From Caballeronia fortuita (GTDB lineage Bacteria; Pseudomonadota; Gammaproteobacteria; Burkholderiales; Burkholderiaceae): a DNA stretch of 64,000 bases. The position numbers were made by a program, and so were the translations under genes. The notes beneath the pieces were generated by a model that was not told the DNA's origin, did no database searches, and was given only the letters and a program-made list of their open reading frames with translations. Location of the stretch: positions 434,001-498,000 of the forward strand of contig NZ_FCNX02000002.1 in NCBI RefSeq assembly GCF_001544835.2, read 5' to 3'. Shown in pieces: positions 27,013 to 36,542 of this stretch. Each line of letters starts with the position of its first letter. Positions within the stretch are counted from its first letter, which is position 1.

Positions 27013-28158
27013 ATGGAACAACAAACTGAGGTGTTCACCCTGCCGCGCGGACGTGCCGCCACGTGGTTGCTGCACGCGGGCGCCGATATTCCCCGCGCGA
27101 TCCGCGTCGCCCTCGTCGGGAGCCTGTTCGGCACGCTGCCGATCTTCGCGGGCGGCGTGCTGAACACGGTCGCCGTCGCGTGGGTGCTCGATCGCCGGCA
27201 TCCGACGAACGCGTTCCATATCTGGCTCGCGCTCGAATTCGCCGTGTGTCTCGCGCGGCTCATCGTGCTCGTCGTCGCGCGCCGCCGCGCGCGCGAGCGC
27301 AAATCGACATTGACCGACACCTACGTGCTGCTTGCGCCGCTCTGGGGCGCGACGGTCGGCTATGGCGCGCTCGTCTGCGTGCTATCGGGCGACTGGATCG
27401 CCGCGACGCTGTCGTTCCTGTCCGCCGCCGCGATGGTCGGCGGCATCTGCTTCCGCAATTTCGGCGCGCCGCGTCTCGTCGCGGTGATGATCTTTCTGTC
27501 GCTCGGGCCGTGCTGCATCGGCGCGGTGCTCGCGGGCGAGCCGACGCTCTGGCTCACGCTGCTGCAAATCCCCTTCTATCTTTTCGCGATGAGCGCCGCC
27601 GCCTGGCGCCTGAACGGCATGCTCGTCTCGACGATGAAAGCCGAACAGGAAAACGACCGCCGCGCGCGCCACGACGAACTGACGGGCCTGCTCAATCGCG
27701 CGGGCCTCTTTCAGGCCGTGCGCTCGCGCGCGCCCGCGCACTCGGCGCTCCTTTATCTCGATCTCGACGGCTTCAAGGCCGTCAACGATGCCCACGGCCA
27801 CGAAGTCGGCGACACGCTGCTCGCGCTCGTCGCGCGGCGGCTGCGGCATCTTTCCGGCGATGGGTCGCTGGTCGCGCGGCTCGGCGGCGACGAGTTCGTC
27901 ATCGTGACGCCGCCGCTGGCCGACCCGCCCGCGCTCGCCAATGTCATCGTGCGCGAGTTGTCGAAACCCTTTCTCACTGATAGCGGGGTCATGCTGGAGA
28001 TCGGCGTGAGCATCGGCATTGCGCTGTTCGACCATCGTCACGATGAACTCGACAGCGTCTTGCGCAGCGCCGATAACGCACTCTACGAAGCCAAGCGCGC
28101 GGGCAAAGGCCGCTGGATCCCCGCTAGCGCGCGTGAGCTGGCGGGCGTAGTCGCCTGA
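27013..28158 (+). CDS. Membrane-anchored diguanylate cyclase (GGDEF)
   Basis: 381 residues. Five or six membrane helices occupy about 30-200 (for example VALVGSLFGTLPIFAGGVL and LSFLSAAAMVGGICF), then a GGDEF domain starting HDELTGLLNRAGLF. The active site RLGGDEFVIV at about 289-298 is intact, with YLDLDGFKAVNDAHGHEVGD binding GTP and metal, so cyclic-di-GMP synthesis is expected. The usual RxxD inhibitory site a few residues before GGDEF is absent, so product inhibition may be weak. The sensory part is of the MASE-like multi-helix type, ligand unknown. Confidence 0.9.
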   Translation: MEQQTEVFTLPRGRAATWLLHAGADIPRAIRVALVGSLFGTLPIFAGGVLNTVAVAWVLDRRHPTNAFHIWLALEFAVCLARLIVLVVARRRARERKSTLTDTYVLLAPLWGATVGYGALVCVLSGDWIAATLSFLSAAAMVGGICFRNFGAPRLVAVMIFLSLGPCCIGAVLAGEPTLWLTLLQIPFYLFAMSAAAWRLNGMLVSTMKAEQENDRRARHDELTGLLNRAGLFQAVRSRAPAHSALLYLDLDGFKAVNDAHGHEVGDTLLALVARRLRHLSGDGSLVARLGGDEFVIVTPPLADPPALANVIVRELSKPFLTDSGVMLEIGVSIGIALFDHRHDELDSVLRSADNALYEAKRAGKGRWIPASARELAGVVA

Positions 28159-28162
28159 ACGG

Positions 28163-29143
28163 TCAACTGCTGAGTTCGGCGCTCAGGGCCTGCGCTTCCT
28201 TCGCGAAGCGGCGTCGCGCTTCGCCTTGCAGCGGGTCGTCGCCAGGTAGCTCGACGGTGAGCGGGTCCATCGCGACGTCATCGACACGTACTTCGTAATG
28301 CAAGTGCGGCCCCGTCGCCCAGCCCGTTTCGCCGACATAGCCGATCACCTGCCCGCGCCTGACCGTCGCGCCGTTTCTGAGGCCCTTCGCAAAGCGCGAC
28401 AGATGCGCGTACACGGTCGAATACGGCGGCGGATTTTCCAGCATCACGACCTTGCCGTATCCGGTCTGCCTGCCGACGAACTTCACCGTGCCTTGCGCCG
28501 CCGCATGTACCGGCGTGCCGATGGGCGCAGCAAGGTCGACGCCATCGTGACTTTGCCATCGATGCACGACCGGATCGAATCTGCGCAGCGAGAAGTCCGA
28601 CGATACCCGCGTGAACGCAACGGGATAACGAGAGAAAGCGGGTTTTGTACTCTCGCCGTCCTTCGAATACCAACGCGGCTCGCCAGCCGGATCGCGGTAG
28701 AGAAAGACATCGTGCGACGACGCGCCGGTCGTCAAACGCACCGCAAGCGGCTCATCATGCGCCGCCGCGCCGCCTTGCGGACGTTCGTAGATGACACTGA
28801 GCGTGTCCCCTTTGCGAATGTCGCGGCGCATGTCCACGGTGCTCGCGAACGCCTCGGTGAGCGTCGCGATCGTGCTGTCGTCGATGCCGAGTGTCTGGGC
28901 AGCATCGGAGAACGTTTCGTCGACGGTTGCGCTTTGCGTCGTGCGCGCGGGCGCAGGCGGCGGCGCGGGACGCGCGTTGCGTTGTGGAAGCGTGACCGTG
29001 GGCGTGTCGTCCTTGCCGACGGGCGGCGCCGGCGGTCGATGCAGCGTGTTGCATATCACGATGGTCGACAGCGAACCGATCGCGCAAGTGAAAAGCAGTC
29101 GGCCTGCCTTGCCGGGCAAGGCGGTGGATGAAAGTGAAGGCAT
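28163..29143 (-). CDS. M23 family metallopeptidase (cell-wall endopeptidase)
   Basis: 326 residues. An N-terminal membrane segment or signal (LLFTCAIGSLSTIVICNTL) is followed by a Pro/Ala/Thr-rich linker, a LysM/OapA-like region with RRDIRKGDTLSVIYERP, and the LytM domain. The zinc motifs are complete: SHDGVDLAAPIGTPV (HxxxD) and TGPHLHYEVRVDDV (HxH). It cuts peptidoglycan cross-links in the periplasm, similar to MepM. The ATG at 29143 is chosen over a TTG at 29170. Confidence 0.92.
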   Translation of the reverse strand: MPSLSSTALPGKAGRLLFTCAIGSLSTIVICNTLHRPPAPPVGKDDTPTVTLPQRNARPAPPPAPARTTQSATVDETFSDAAQTLGIDDSTIATLTEAFASTVDMRRDIRKGDTLSVIYERPQGGAAAHDEPLAVRLTTGASSHDVFLYRDPAGEPRWYSKDGESTKPAFSRYPVAFTRVSSDFSLRRFDPVVHRWQSHDGVDLAAPIGTPVHAAAQGTVKFVGRQTGYGKVVMLENPPPYSTVYAHLSRFAKGLRNGATVRRGQVIGYVGETGWATGPHLHYEVRVDDVAMDPLTVELPGDDPLQGEARRRFAKEAQALSAELSS

Positions 29144-29430
29144 CGATGGAAAACGGAACGGGCGATGCAAAGCAGGTGCATCGCGCGCGAATCAGAAGGC
29201 GCGGCGAGCGTGCCGCGAGCGTCGAAGTGATGCGCGCGTTACTCGATCTGCCGCGAATTCGGGCAGATCGTCGGGTAATTTCGCGGAAAACGGCGCGCTG
29301 ACATCAATATGCAATACGGCGGAGACGGTCTGGAACGAGACTATGAGAAGATTCTTAAACGAAGCTTAAGCTGCCCCTTTTTTAACTTTTGTACGATGTT
29401 TGAACGCAGTTGCACGCTGATGACAAAAAA

Positions 29431-30516
29431 TCAGCGCTTTTCGATCTCGATCGTCTTCGCGTATCCCGTCAGTTCGAGATAGCCGCGCCCTTTTCCGCCG
29501 TCTCCATCCAGCGTGACCGCGCCTTCCCAGTACAGCGCGCCGGTCGAATCGCGTGAGTCGAGTTCTTGATCGTCGATCAGCGGACTCAGCCGCCAGTGCA
29601 TTCCGCCGACGCGCACGCTCATCGCCACCGGATAGACGGTGTTCGTGCGCGGCGAGCGCCATTGACGTTCGGGCGTGAAATCGACATCGCCCGGGCCGAA
29701 TTGCCGCGTACGGCCATCGCGATCGCGCAGCGCGGCGTGCGTCCAGACCGCGCGGCCATCGCGGGCGCGGACTTTGAAGGCCATGAGCGCCGATCCGTCG
29801 TCGAGATTCGCGCCGAGCCAGTCCCAGCCAGCGGCATCGGACGAAAGCAGCGTGCTCGACCACTCGTGATCGAGCCACGCGCGGCCGGTCACGGCGACGC
29901 TCGCATTCGCCTTTCCCGATGCCGATGGCCGAACGACGCTTCCCGTCACCTTCAGTTGCGGCTCGCTGTAGTAATAGCTCGCCTGCTCCGGCGACGGCCC
30001 CTTGCGCGAGTAGCCGTTTTCGCCCTGGAACATCGGCGGCTGTGTCGGCGTGAAGGTGAGATGGAGCGCGAAGCCGGACGCATCGGCGGACACCGTGTAG
30101 CTGCCGTCCGCCGCGCGCGTCATGCGCCAGGCGTCGAGCTTGACGTCCGTGTTGCCTTCCTTCGCGTAGGCAAGCCCGAAGCCCTGCCGCGCGATGTTCT
30201 GGTCGTGCACGAGTCGCCCGTATGCGGGATCGGACAGCGCCGCATGCGCGATGACGAGCTGCGACGGATCGAACGCGCTCGCGCCCGCCTTCTGGCCGGT
30301 GTTCGAGCGGAAGAACGTGATCTGAAAACCGAGCGGCCGATGATCCGGCGTCTCGAGCCAGCCGGTCGCGTACCACCATTCCGTGCGATACGGCGGATGC
30401 GCGCCGCCGTCCTTCGGCCAGTCGATCGCGTGGCCCGGCACGACCGGCGCGAAGCGCGGCTCGTCGGCGAAGGCGTGCGTCGCCGTGAACAGCAGCATCA
30501 GAAGCAGCGCGCGCAT
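29431..30516 (-). CDS. CrtC/AttH-like lipocalin (carotenoid 1,2-hydratase-type domain), secreted
   Basis: 361 residues with a signal peptide (MRALLLMLLFTATHAFADEP). The AttH/CrtC lipocalin motifs are visible: PPYRTEWWYATGWLE (about 43-57), GFQITFFRS, and WLDHEWSSTLLSSDAAGWDW (about 213-232). In bacteria this family is often encoded with an FtsX-type ABC transporter, as in the attEFGH group. Its ATG overlaps the permease stop (TGATG), so it is co-translated with it. It probably binds or presents a lipophilic substrate in the periplasm; catalysis is uncertain. Confidence 0.88.
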   Translation of the reverse strand: MRALLLMLLFTATHAFADEPRFAPVVPGHAIDWPKDGGAHPPYRTEWWYATGWLETPDHRPLGFQITFFRSNTGQKAGASAFDPSQLVIAHAALSDPAYGRLVHDQNIARQGFGLAYAKEGNTDVKLDAWRMTRAADGSYTVSADASGFALHLTFTPTQPPMFQGENGYSRKGPSPEQASYYYSEPQLKVTGSVVRPSASGKANASVAVTGRAWLDHEWSSTLLSSDAAGWDWLGANLDDGSALMAFKVRARDGRAVWTHAALRDRDGRTRQFGPGDVDFTPERQWRSPRTNTVYPVAMSVRVGGMHWRLSPLIDDQELDSRDSTGALYWEGAVTLDGDGGKGRGYLELTGYAKTIEIEKR

Positions 30517-33059
30517 CACCAATCCTCCCGCACGGCGCGCACCGCATCGACCGACACGGCGCGCCGCCCCGACAGCACCGCCGTCGCGCACGACGACGCC
30601 AGCATCACGCACGCGATCGTCCCGATCATCGTCCACGGGATGTGCAGCGACATGCTCCAGTGAAACGACTGCGGATTCACGACGAACACGAGGATCAGGC
30701 TGATCGCGAAGCCGAGCGCGCAGCCCATCGCGATGCCGAGCAGCGTGAGCCACAGCGCTTCGGACGCGAGCAGCGCGAGAATCTGCGCGCGTGTCACGCC
30801 GACGTGCCGCAGCATGCCGAATTCGCGCGAGCGCGCGAGCGTCTGCATCGAAAAAGTCGCGCCGACGCCGAACAGCCCGATCACGATCGCCACCGCTTCG
30901 AGCAGATACGTCACGGCGAAACTGCGATCGAAGATCGTCAGCGTGCGCGCGCGAATCTCTCCCGGCTGCGAGAATTCGAGCGCATCGCCGAAGGGCAGCT
31001 TCTTGATCGACTCGATGACGCGCGCCGCGCCCGAGCCCGCGCGCAAGGTGATGGCGATATCGGTCGCGGTCGTATCGCCGGTAAGCCGCCGGTAGTCGAC
31101 GATGCGCATTTGCAGCGCGCCCGTCTGCCGCACATAGTCGCGCCAGATGCCCGCGACGACGAAGCGCTCGCCCGCGCCGCCGATGGGCAGACTCACGCGC
31201 TCGCCCACGCGATAACCGTACAGATCGGCCATTGCTTCTGATGCCCAGACCGGCGTTTCGCCCGCGCGCCACGCGGTGGGCGGCAGCGTGTCGCCGGTCA
31301 TTTGCAGCGACGCGCCGGGATCGGCGGCATCGAGTTCGCGCGCGATCAGCGCGACGGGCGGCTTCGCGGCATCGAGCGTCAATTTCGACGCGCGCGTGAA
31401 CGCCGCGTGCGCGATGCCATCGACGGCGGCAATCTGCTTCTGCTGATCGGGCTGCAAGCCGCCGGTGTCGCCGCTCGACGCCACGCGCACATACAGATCC
31501 GCCGACAGCAGATGCGCGAGCCAGTCTTCGACCGACACGCGAAAGCTCGTCACCATGATCGCCATCGCGACGATCAGCGTGAAGCTCGACAGCACGCCGC
31601 CCATCGCGATCGACGCCTGCCCCGGCGCGTTCGCGAGACGCGCGAGCGCAAGTGTCGCGATGGCGCCGCGCGGCTTCATCGCGCGCCGGAATACGATCGC
31701 CGTGAGACGCGGCATCAGCGCAATGCCGCCGACGAGCAGCAAGGCGACGGCGACGTAACCGCCGATGGGCGCATCGAACACGGGCGGCGCCTGCGTCAGC
31801 GCCGCGCCTGTCGCGAGGCACGCGAGGGCGGGCCACGGCGTGCCGAGCGGCGCGAGCGCGGCTTCCTCGCTGCCCGCCTTCAGCGCGGGCGCGGGCCGCG
31901 CGCGCGCCGCTTCGAGCGCGGGAACGAGCGTGCCCGCGAGCGCGACGCCGATACCGAGCGCAAGGAAGATGGCGCTCGCGACCGGCTCGAAGACCACACG
32001 CGGCTCGACGCCCGGAAAGTAGCCGCCGCCGAGATCGCTGCCGAAAAAGCGCAGCGCGAGCGCCGCGACCGCGAAGCCGAGCGCGATGCCGAGCACGCCG
32101 CCCGCGACGCCGAGCAACGCGCCTTCGAGCATGATCTGCCGCACGAGCGACGCGCGCGTCATGCCGAGCACGCGCAACATCGCGAATTGCGCGCGGCGGC
32201 GCACGACGCCCGCGGCTTGCGTCGAAAAGACGAGAAACGCGCCGGTGAAAAGCGCGACGAGCGCGAGCACGTTCATGTTGATGCGATACGCGCGCGAGAG
32301 CCGATCCGTGCGGCTCTCGATGTCCTGCGTGCGCGTGACGACGAGCCGCGCGCCGAGTTCGCGTTGCAGCGCCTCGCGGAACGCGTCGCGATCGACACCG
32401 CGCGCGAGCTGCAGATCGATGCGCGACAGCTTGCCGGTCATGCCGAAGCGGTTCTGCACGGCAGCGATGTCCATCACGGCGATGCGCTGCCCGGCGCGCG
32501 CCCGCGCGATGCCGCCCGCCACGCGCAAGCTCAGCGGCGACGTGCCGCTCTGCAACTCGATGCGCCCGCCAGCGCGCGCGCCGAGCCATTCGAGCGCGGC
32601 GGGCGACAGGAAGATCGCGTCGCCAGCTAAGACATCGAGCGATGCATCCGGCGACGGCACGCCGGTCAGATCGGGCGCGATGCGCCTCGCGCGGAACACG
32701 TCGATGCCGAGCAGTTTCAGCGGCGCGTTCTTGCCGGGTACGGCGGCATCGAGTTCGAGCACCGGACTCGCGACCGCGACGCCGGCATGCGTTGCGAGTT
32801 GCGGATAAACGCTCTCGTCGATGAAAGTCTGCGCGCCGCGCACCTGCAGGTCCGCCTGCCCCGAGAGACTGCGCGCGGCGGCCGAAAACTCGTTGAAGGC
32901 CGCACCGTTGATGAGCTGCACCGCATAGCCGAGCCCGACGCCGAGCGCGATCGTCAGCATGGCGACGAGCGCGCGGCCGCGATGACTGCGCCATTGCGCG
33001 CCGAGCAGCCAGCGCGTGAGCGTGTCGAAGAATCCGCTTCTGGCAGCGATATCGCTCAT
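30516..33059 (-). CDS. ABC transporter permease, large FtsX/MacB type (AttFG-like)
   Basis: 847 residues, consistent with two FtsX domains in one chain. The N-terminal membrane helix and MacB_PCD region (ALVAMLTIALGVGLGYAVQ) is followed by FtsX helices near 265-410 (FAMLRVLGMTRASLVRQIM) and again near 720-840 (REFGMLRHVGVTRAQILALL). The two copies of the ARxExMLRxxGxTR loop show internal duplication. The large extracytoplasmic domains suggest a mechanotransmission or lipid-related machine rather than a simple importer. It overlaps the ATPase gene by 4 bases. Confidence 0.9.
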   Translation of the reverse strand: MSDIAARSGFFDTLTRWLLGAQWRSHRGRALVAMLTIALGVGLGYAVQLINGAAFNEFSAAARSLSGQADLQVRGAQTFIDESVYPQLATHAGVAVASPVLELDAAVPGKNAPLKLLGIDVFRARRIAPDLTGVPSPDASLDVLAGDAIFLSPAALEWLGARAGGRIELQSGTSPLSLRVAGGIARARAGQRIAVMDIAAVQNRFGMTGKLSRIDLQLARGVDRDAFREALQRELGARLVVTRTQDIESRTDRLSRAYRINMNVLALVALFTGAFLVFSTQAAGVVRRRAQFAMLRVLGMTRASLVRQIMLEGALLGVAGGVLGIALGFAVAALALRFFGSDLGGGYFPGVEPRVVFEPVASAIFLALGIGVALAGTLVPALEAARARPAPALKAGSEEAALAPLGTPWPALACLATGAALTQAPPVFDAPIGGYVAVALLLVGGIALMPRLTAIVFRRAMKPRGAIATLALARLANAPGQASIAMGGVLSSFTLIVAMAIMVTSFRVSVEDWLAHLLSADLYVRVASSGDTGGLQPDQQKQIAAVDGIAHAAFTRASKLTLDAAKPPVALIARELDAADPGASLQMTGDTLPPTAWRAGETPVWASEAMADLYGYRVGERVSLPIGGAGERFVVAGIWRDYVRQTGALQMRIVDYRRLTGDTTATDIAITLRAGSGAARVIESIKKLPFGDALEFSQPGEIRARTLTIFDRSFAVTYLLEAVAIVIGLFGVGATFSMQTLARSREFGMLRHVGVTRAQILALLASEALWLTLLGIAMGCALGFAISLILVFVVNPQSFHWSMSLHIPWTMIGTIACVMLASSCATAVLSGRRAVSVDAVRAVREDW

Positions 33060-33745
33060 CGTGCGAGCGTCGCCGCGTGCAAAGCGCCGTTGCTCAGAAT
33101 CACGACGCGATCCGCGAACGCGGCCGCCGCTTCCGAATGTGTGACCATCACGGTCGCGGCGCGCGTCGCCTTCGTTTCGGCGCGCAGCAATTCGAGCACT
33201 TCGTGCGCCGTTTGCGGATCGAGATTGCCGGTGGGTTCATCGGCGAGCAAAAGGCGCGGCCGATGCACCAGCGCACGCGCGATGGCCACGCGTTGCAATT
33301 CGCCGCCGGAAAGCTGGCGCGGCATGTCGTCGCCGCGTCCGTCGAGCCCGACCGCGGCGAGCATCTCGCGCGCGGGCGCGGGTGGCATGCCGTTCAGCAG
33401 CAAGGGCACCGCGACGTTCTGATAGAGCGTCAGATGCGGCAGAACGTGAAACGCCTGGAACACGAAGCCGAGTTTTTGCCGGCGCAGGCGCGTGGCGGCG
33501 TCGTCGGAAAGCGTGCTGATCGATGTGCCGTCGATCAGCACGTCGCCGCCGTCGGCGTTGTCGAGGCCCGCGATCAGATTGAGCAGCGTCGACTTGCCGA
33601 CGCCGGAATCGCCCATGATCGCGACGAACTCGCCCGCGCCGAGCGCGAAGTCGAGCGCGTCGAGCACGATGCGGCCGCCGCCGTACTTCTTCGTCAGGCG
33701 GCGGCATTCGAGGGCGGGGAAAACGTTCGGGTCGGTAGGTCGCAT
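33056..33745 (-). CDS. ABC transporter ATP-binding protein (MacB/LolD type)
   Basis: 229 residues. Walker A is GDSGVGKSTLLN, the Q-loop follows in FQAFHVLPHLTLYQN, the signature is LSGGELQRVAIARAL, and Walker B LLLADEPTGNLD with the D-loop is intact. This LolD/MacB-type ATPase energises the FtsX-type permease immediately downstream. ATG at 33745 chosen; an in-frame codon at 33775 adds only 10 residues. Confidence 0.93.
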   Translation of the reverse strand: MRPTDPNVFPALECRRLTKKYGGGRIVLDALDFALGAGEFVAIMGDSGVGKSTLLNLIAGLDNADGGDVLIDGTSISTLSDDAATRLRRQKLGFVFQAFHVLPHLTLYQNVAVPLLLNGMPPAPAREMLAAVGLDGRGDDMPRQLSGGELQRVAIARALVHRPRLLLADEPTGNLDPQTAHEVLELLRAETKATRAATVMVTHSEAAAAFADRVVILSNGALHAATLAR

Positions 33746-33849
33746 CGCGCAAGGTCGTTGTTCCGGTCTGCGCAAGCATTGTGCCGAAGTCGCGCGATTT
33801 CAGCCCGGCCGGGGCGGCGTGCGGGGCGTCATGTCGAATGAAACGCCGT

Positions 33850-35634
33850 TCATCCGCCGAGCAGGCCGAACACCATCACGCCCGTTTTCGTGCCGACATA
33901 GACCTTGCCGTTCGCGACCGTCGGCGAAATGAACTTGTTGTTGCCGAACTGATCGCGCGTGCCCGCCTGATTGCTGTTGTAAAGCTCGTTCGCGAGATTG
34001 GCCGCGTTGTAGGCATGCAAAACGGCGGTCGGCGTGGTGTTTTCGACGCCCCACACGATGCCGTTCGTGTTGCCGTTCGCAGAAATGACCGGCGCGAGGC
34101 CCGGAAAATTCCAGTTGTTCGCCGGGCTCGTCGTCTGGCTCGATGCGCTCGTCGCCACCATTGCATTGACGACCGGCAGCGCCTTCAGATGATCGCCCGC
34201 CGGGCCGACGTAGATCGTGTTGTTGTAGAACGCGGGCGCGGTGAACATCGGGCCGGTGATCGTCGAATAGAGCGGCTGGTAGATGTGGTCGGCGTTCGAA
34301 TCGAACTTGCCCATCGCGTCGCGGTTCACGACGTAGAGCACGCGCGTCTTGCCGCCGCCGATCGCGAGATGCTGCACGTTGCCGTTGATGTCGGTGAGAT
34401 CGGGCAGCACGAGCACGCCGCCCGAGCCGAGGTCCAGGTCCTGGCTCGATTCCACCACCGTGTTGGACGGCTCGAAGTAATCGGTGACTTGCAGCGAGAG
34501 CGTCGAACCCGGCGTGACCTTGAGGAAGCCGTTGCCGAAGTCGTTTCGGATCGGCATTTCCTGCGCGTTGATGGTCGCGTCGAAGGTGCCGTTGCCGTCG
34601 AGGAAATAGATCGACGTGCCATCCGATGCGAGACCCGCGCCGCCCATCCAGATGCCGCCCATTTCGCCGTTCGGCGTGACATTGACGATGCCCGTCTGCT
34701 GGAGCGTGTCCGCGCTGTAGCCGATGAGCCAGCCGGTGTACGGCAGCGCGTCGCAATGCGAGCTCCACGCCGTATAGACGACGCCGTTGAGCAGCAGCAG
34801 CGATGCGCGTTCGATGTATTGCCCCGGCGTAAACGGCACGACGCCGTTCACGCTGCCCGATCCGGTGCCGGGATACGATCCCGTGATTTCCGTCGGGCCG
34901 CCGAAGAGTTCGGCGCCCGTCGCAATGTCGATCGCGTGAATGCGCTGGTGATACGCGCCGCCGCTGTCCTTCGACATGCCGACGACATACATCGCGCCAT
35001 TCGGCCCGCGCGAGCGGTCGATGACCGGCGTCGCCGTGATGCCGATGGTCGGCGTCGTCTGGTCGCAGCCGTGATCGTCGCTCGGCACTTCGCCCGCGCC
35101 GAGCGTCGAAACCTGCCAGAGCACCGCGCCGCTGTCGGCATCGAACGCATAGAGGCTGGCTTTTTCGGTCGCGACGTACAGCACGTTGTGCGTGCCGCCC
35201 GCCATCGGCACATCGGCGAGAAAGAGCGGCTGGGCGTCGACGGGGCCGTCGACCGGATAGAAGCCGCGCTTGCCGAATGTCGACGAATTGACGTTGGCGA
35301 GCGTGAGGCGCGTCTCGGCGAGCTGCTGCGCGGTGCGGCCGATGTCGTTGTGATACGTGGTGACATCCATCGGATTCGAGGGCGAGGGCCTGGCGCTTCC
35401 AGTGGAATTCCCGCCGGAGGGCGCGCTGGCCCCGGACGGCGTGCTCGCACTGGCCGGCGCGCTTGCACCGTTCGCGCCACTCGCGGGTGCCGCGCCCGAC
35501 GCCGCCGCGGGACCGGACGCCGATGACGCGCCGCCGGATGCCGCCGGATCGGAACTCGAGCTGCCGCCGCTGCATCCGCCGATGACTGCGGCGATGGCCA
35601 CCGCGATTGCGCCAACCGATATGTGCCCTTTCAT
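33850..35634 (-). CDS. Lipoprotein with PQQ-type beta-propeller repeats, unknown function
   Basis: 594 residues. A lipoprotein signal ends at VIGGC (Cys21) and is followed by about 65 residues rich in Ser, Ala and Gly (SSASGPAAASGAAPASG), a flexible tether. The rest has PQQ-like blade signatures: LYVATEKASLYAFDADSGAVLWQ, MYVVGMSKDSGGAYHQRIHAID, VYTAWSSHCD and a final NGKVYVGTKTGVMVFG. No cytochrome c motif is present. It is anchored in the outer membrane facing the periplasm or outside. It could be a propeller scaffold or an enzyme; the partner is unknown. Confidence 0.82.
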   Translation of the reverse strand: MKGHISVGAIAVAIAAVIGGCSGGSSSSDPAASGGASSASGPAAASGAAPASGANGASAPASASTPSGASAPSGGNSTGSARPSPSNPMDVTTYHNDIGRTAQQLAETRLTLANVNSSTFGKRGFYPVDGPVDAQPLFLADVPMAGGTHNVLYVATEKASLYAFDADSGAVLWQVSTLGAGEVPSDDHGCDQTTPTIGITATPVIDRSRGPNGAMYVVGMSKDSGGAYHQRIHAIDIATGAELFGGPTEITGSYPGTGSGSVNGVVPFTPGQYIERASLLLLNGVVYTAWSSHCDALPYTGWLIGYSADTLQQTGIVNVTPNGEMGGIWMGGAGLASDGTSIYFLDGNGTFDATINAQEMPIRNDFGNGFLKVTPGSTLSLQVTDYFEPSNTVVESSQDLDLGSGGVLVLPDLTDINGNVQHLAIGGGKTRVLYVVNRDAMGKFDSNADHIYQPLYSTITGPMFTAPAFYNNTIYVGPAGDHLKALPVVNAMVATSASSQTTSPANNWNFPGLAPVISANGNTNGIVWGVENTTPTAVLHAYNAANLANELYNSNQAGTRDQFGNNKFISPTVANGKVYVGTKTGVMVFGLLGG

Positions 35635-35934
35635 CTGTGAGTCTCCGATCAGGAGCAGCCGGCCCCGGTGTCTGCCGATTATTGTCTGCGGCGGCTTAAC
35701 AAGGGGAGCGTTCGTCTGCGGAAAGCTAGCGTTTGGCGGAACGGTCGGTTGACATCGATTCTGCGTATGACGAATGCGTGAAAAAACACGGACGATCGGG
35801 CAGGAAGCGCCGACGCGCGGGAAGGACCGCCATCGAAACGAAAGGCAAAGTAAGGCTCAGGACAAGCCCCGCTGGAAGCACTTTTTGCATGAGGTCTTGC
35901 CCGGAATCCGCCAAGTTTTCGAGGTGAGACGCAA

Positions 35935-36108
35935 ATGAAACGCTTGATCGCCCAGGTGCTGTGCCACCCGTTCGTCGCGCTCGCGGCGCTCCATATGACC
36001 GACTTGATGCTCCGGTCCGACTCCGGGGTCGCCGGCGCGCTTTTCGTTCTAACGGCGCGGTCGGTATCGAAACTGGTCGACGCGCTACGCAGGACGTCCA
36101 TGATCTGA
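35935..36108 (+). CDS. Small hypothetical protein
   Basis: 57 residues starting MKRLIAQVLCHPFVALAALH with a moderately hydrophobic N-terminal half and a basic C-terminus (SKLVDALRRTSMI). GAGGTGAG lies 8 bases before the ATG. It begins 300 bp after the divergent propeller lipoprotein. The 300-bp upstream stretch has no other gene that I can support. Not recognised. Confidence 0.5.
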   Translation: MKRLIAQVLCHPFVALAALHMTDLMLRSDSGVAGALFVLTARSVSKLVDALRRTSMI

Positions 36109-36247
36109 CTTAAGCGAGCACCGGGGAAAAGTAAAAAAGCTTAAATCGGATAAGAAGACAAAAATTGAACGGTTAGGCTTACTGCTTACGGAATGAAGGC
36201 AACGTCAGATTTGCCTCACCGATTACACATCAGAACCTGAGAGAGCA

Positions 36248-36496
36248 ATGAGCCAAGCCAACAACGTGATCTATAAAGGGCACGTACTGAGCGCGACCGC
36301 CGTGCTGGACCGCGACCGGTACGCCGCCGTGCTCGTCGTCCGCGACCCGGGCGGCGCCCGCCATGCGAGCGGAATGCTCGGCGAATTCGCGAGTGCCATC
36401 GGCGCGCTGCAATACGCGTTCGCGTACGGCATGGCCGAAATCGACCATCGACAATCTGCGCACGACTTGCGCCACAGCGACGGCGCGCCGTCGTGA
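36248..36496 (+). CDS. Small conserved-looking hypothetical protein (paralogue of next gene)
   Basis: 82 residues. The core NNVIYKGHVLSATAV and GMLGEFASAIGALQYAFAYG (about 43-62) recurs in the next gene as GNLGAFASKDGALGFAV, so the two are related copies of one small beta-alpha protein. It is preceded by GAGAGAG and starts a run of genes continuing into a histidine kinase and response regulator. Function unknown; probably cytoplasmic. Confidence 0.72.
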   Translation: MSQANNVIYKGHVLSATAVLDRDRYAAVLVVRDPGGARHASGMLGEFASAIGALQYAFAYGMAEIDHRQSAHDLRHSDGAPS

Positions 36497-36542
36497 AGCC
36501 CGTTCGGATAAAACGCGCCGTTCACTTCGACAGGTCACACCT

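Noticed and set aside
29415..29436. Hairpin CGCTGAT-N8-ATCAGCG at the end of the lipocalin gene as its terminator
   Set aside because: On the minus strand no T-run follows the stem, and the stop codon is inside the stem. The T-run is on the other strand where no gene needs a terminator.
30517..32994. Long same-strand extension upstream of the lipocalin frame (about 820 codons)
   Set aside because: This part is the permease gene read in another frame. The lipocalin starts at 30516 with a signal peptide; the extension is Arg/Ala-rich with no domain.
35733..35927. 64-codon plus-strand frame upstream of the small gene at 35935
   Set aside because: Needs a TTG start without a ribosome site and its translation is strongly basic without pattern.
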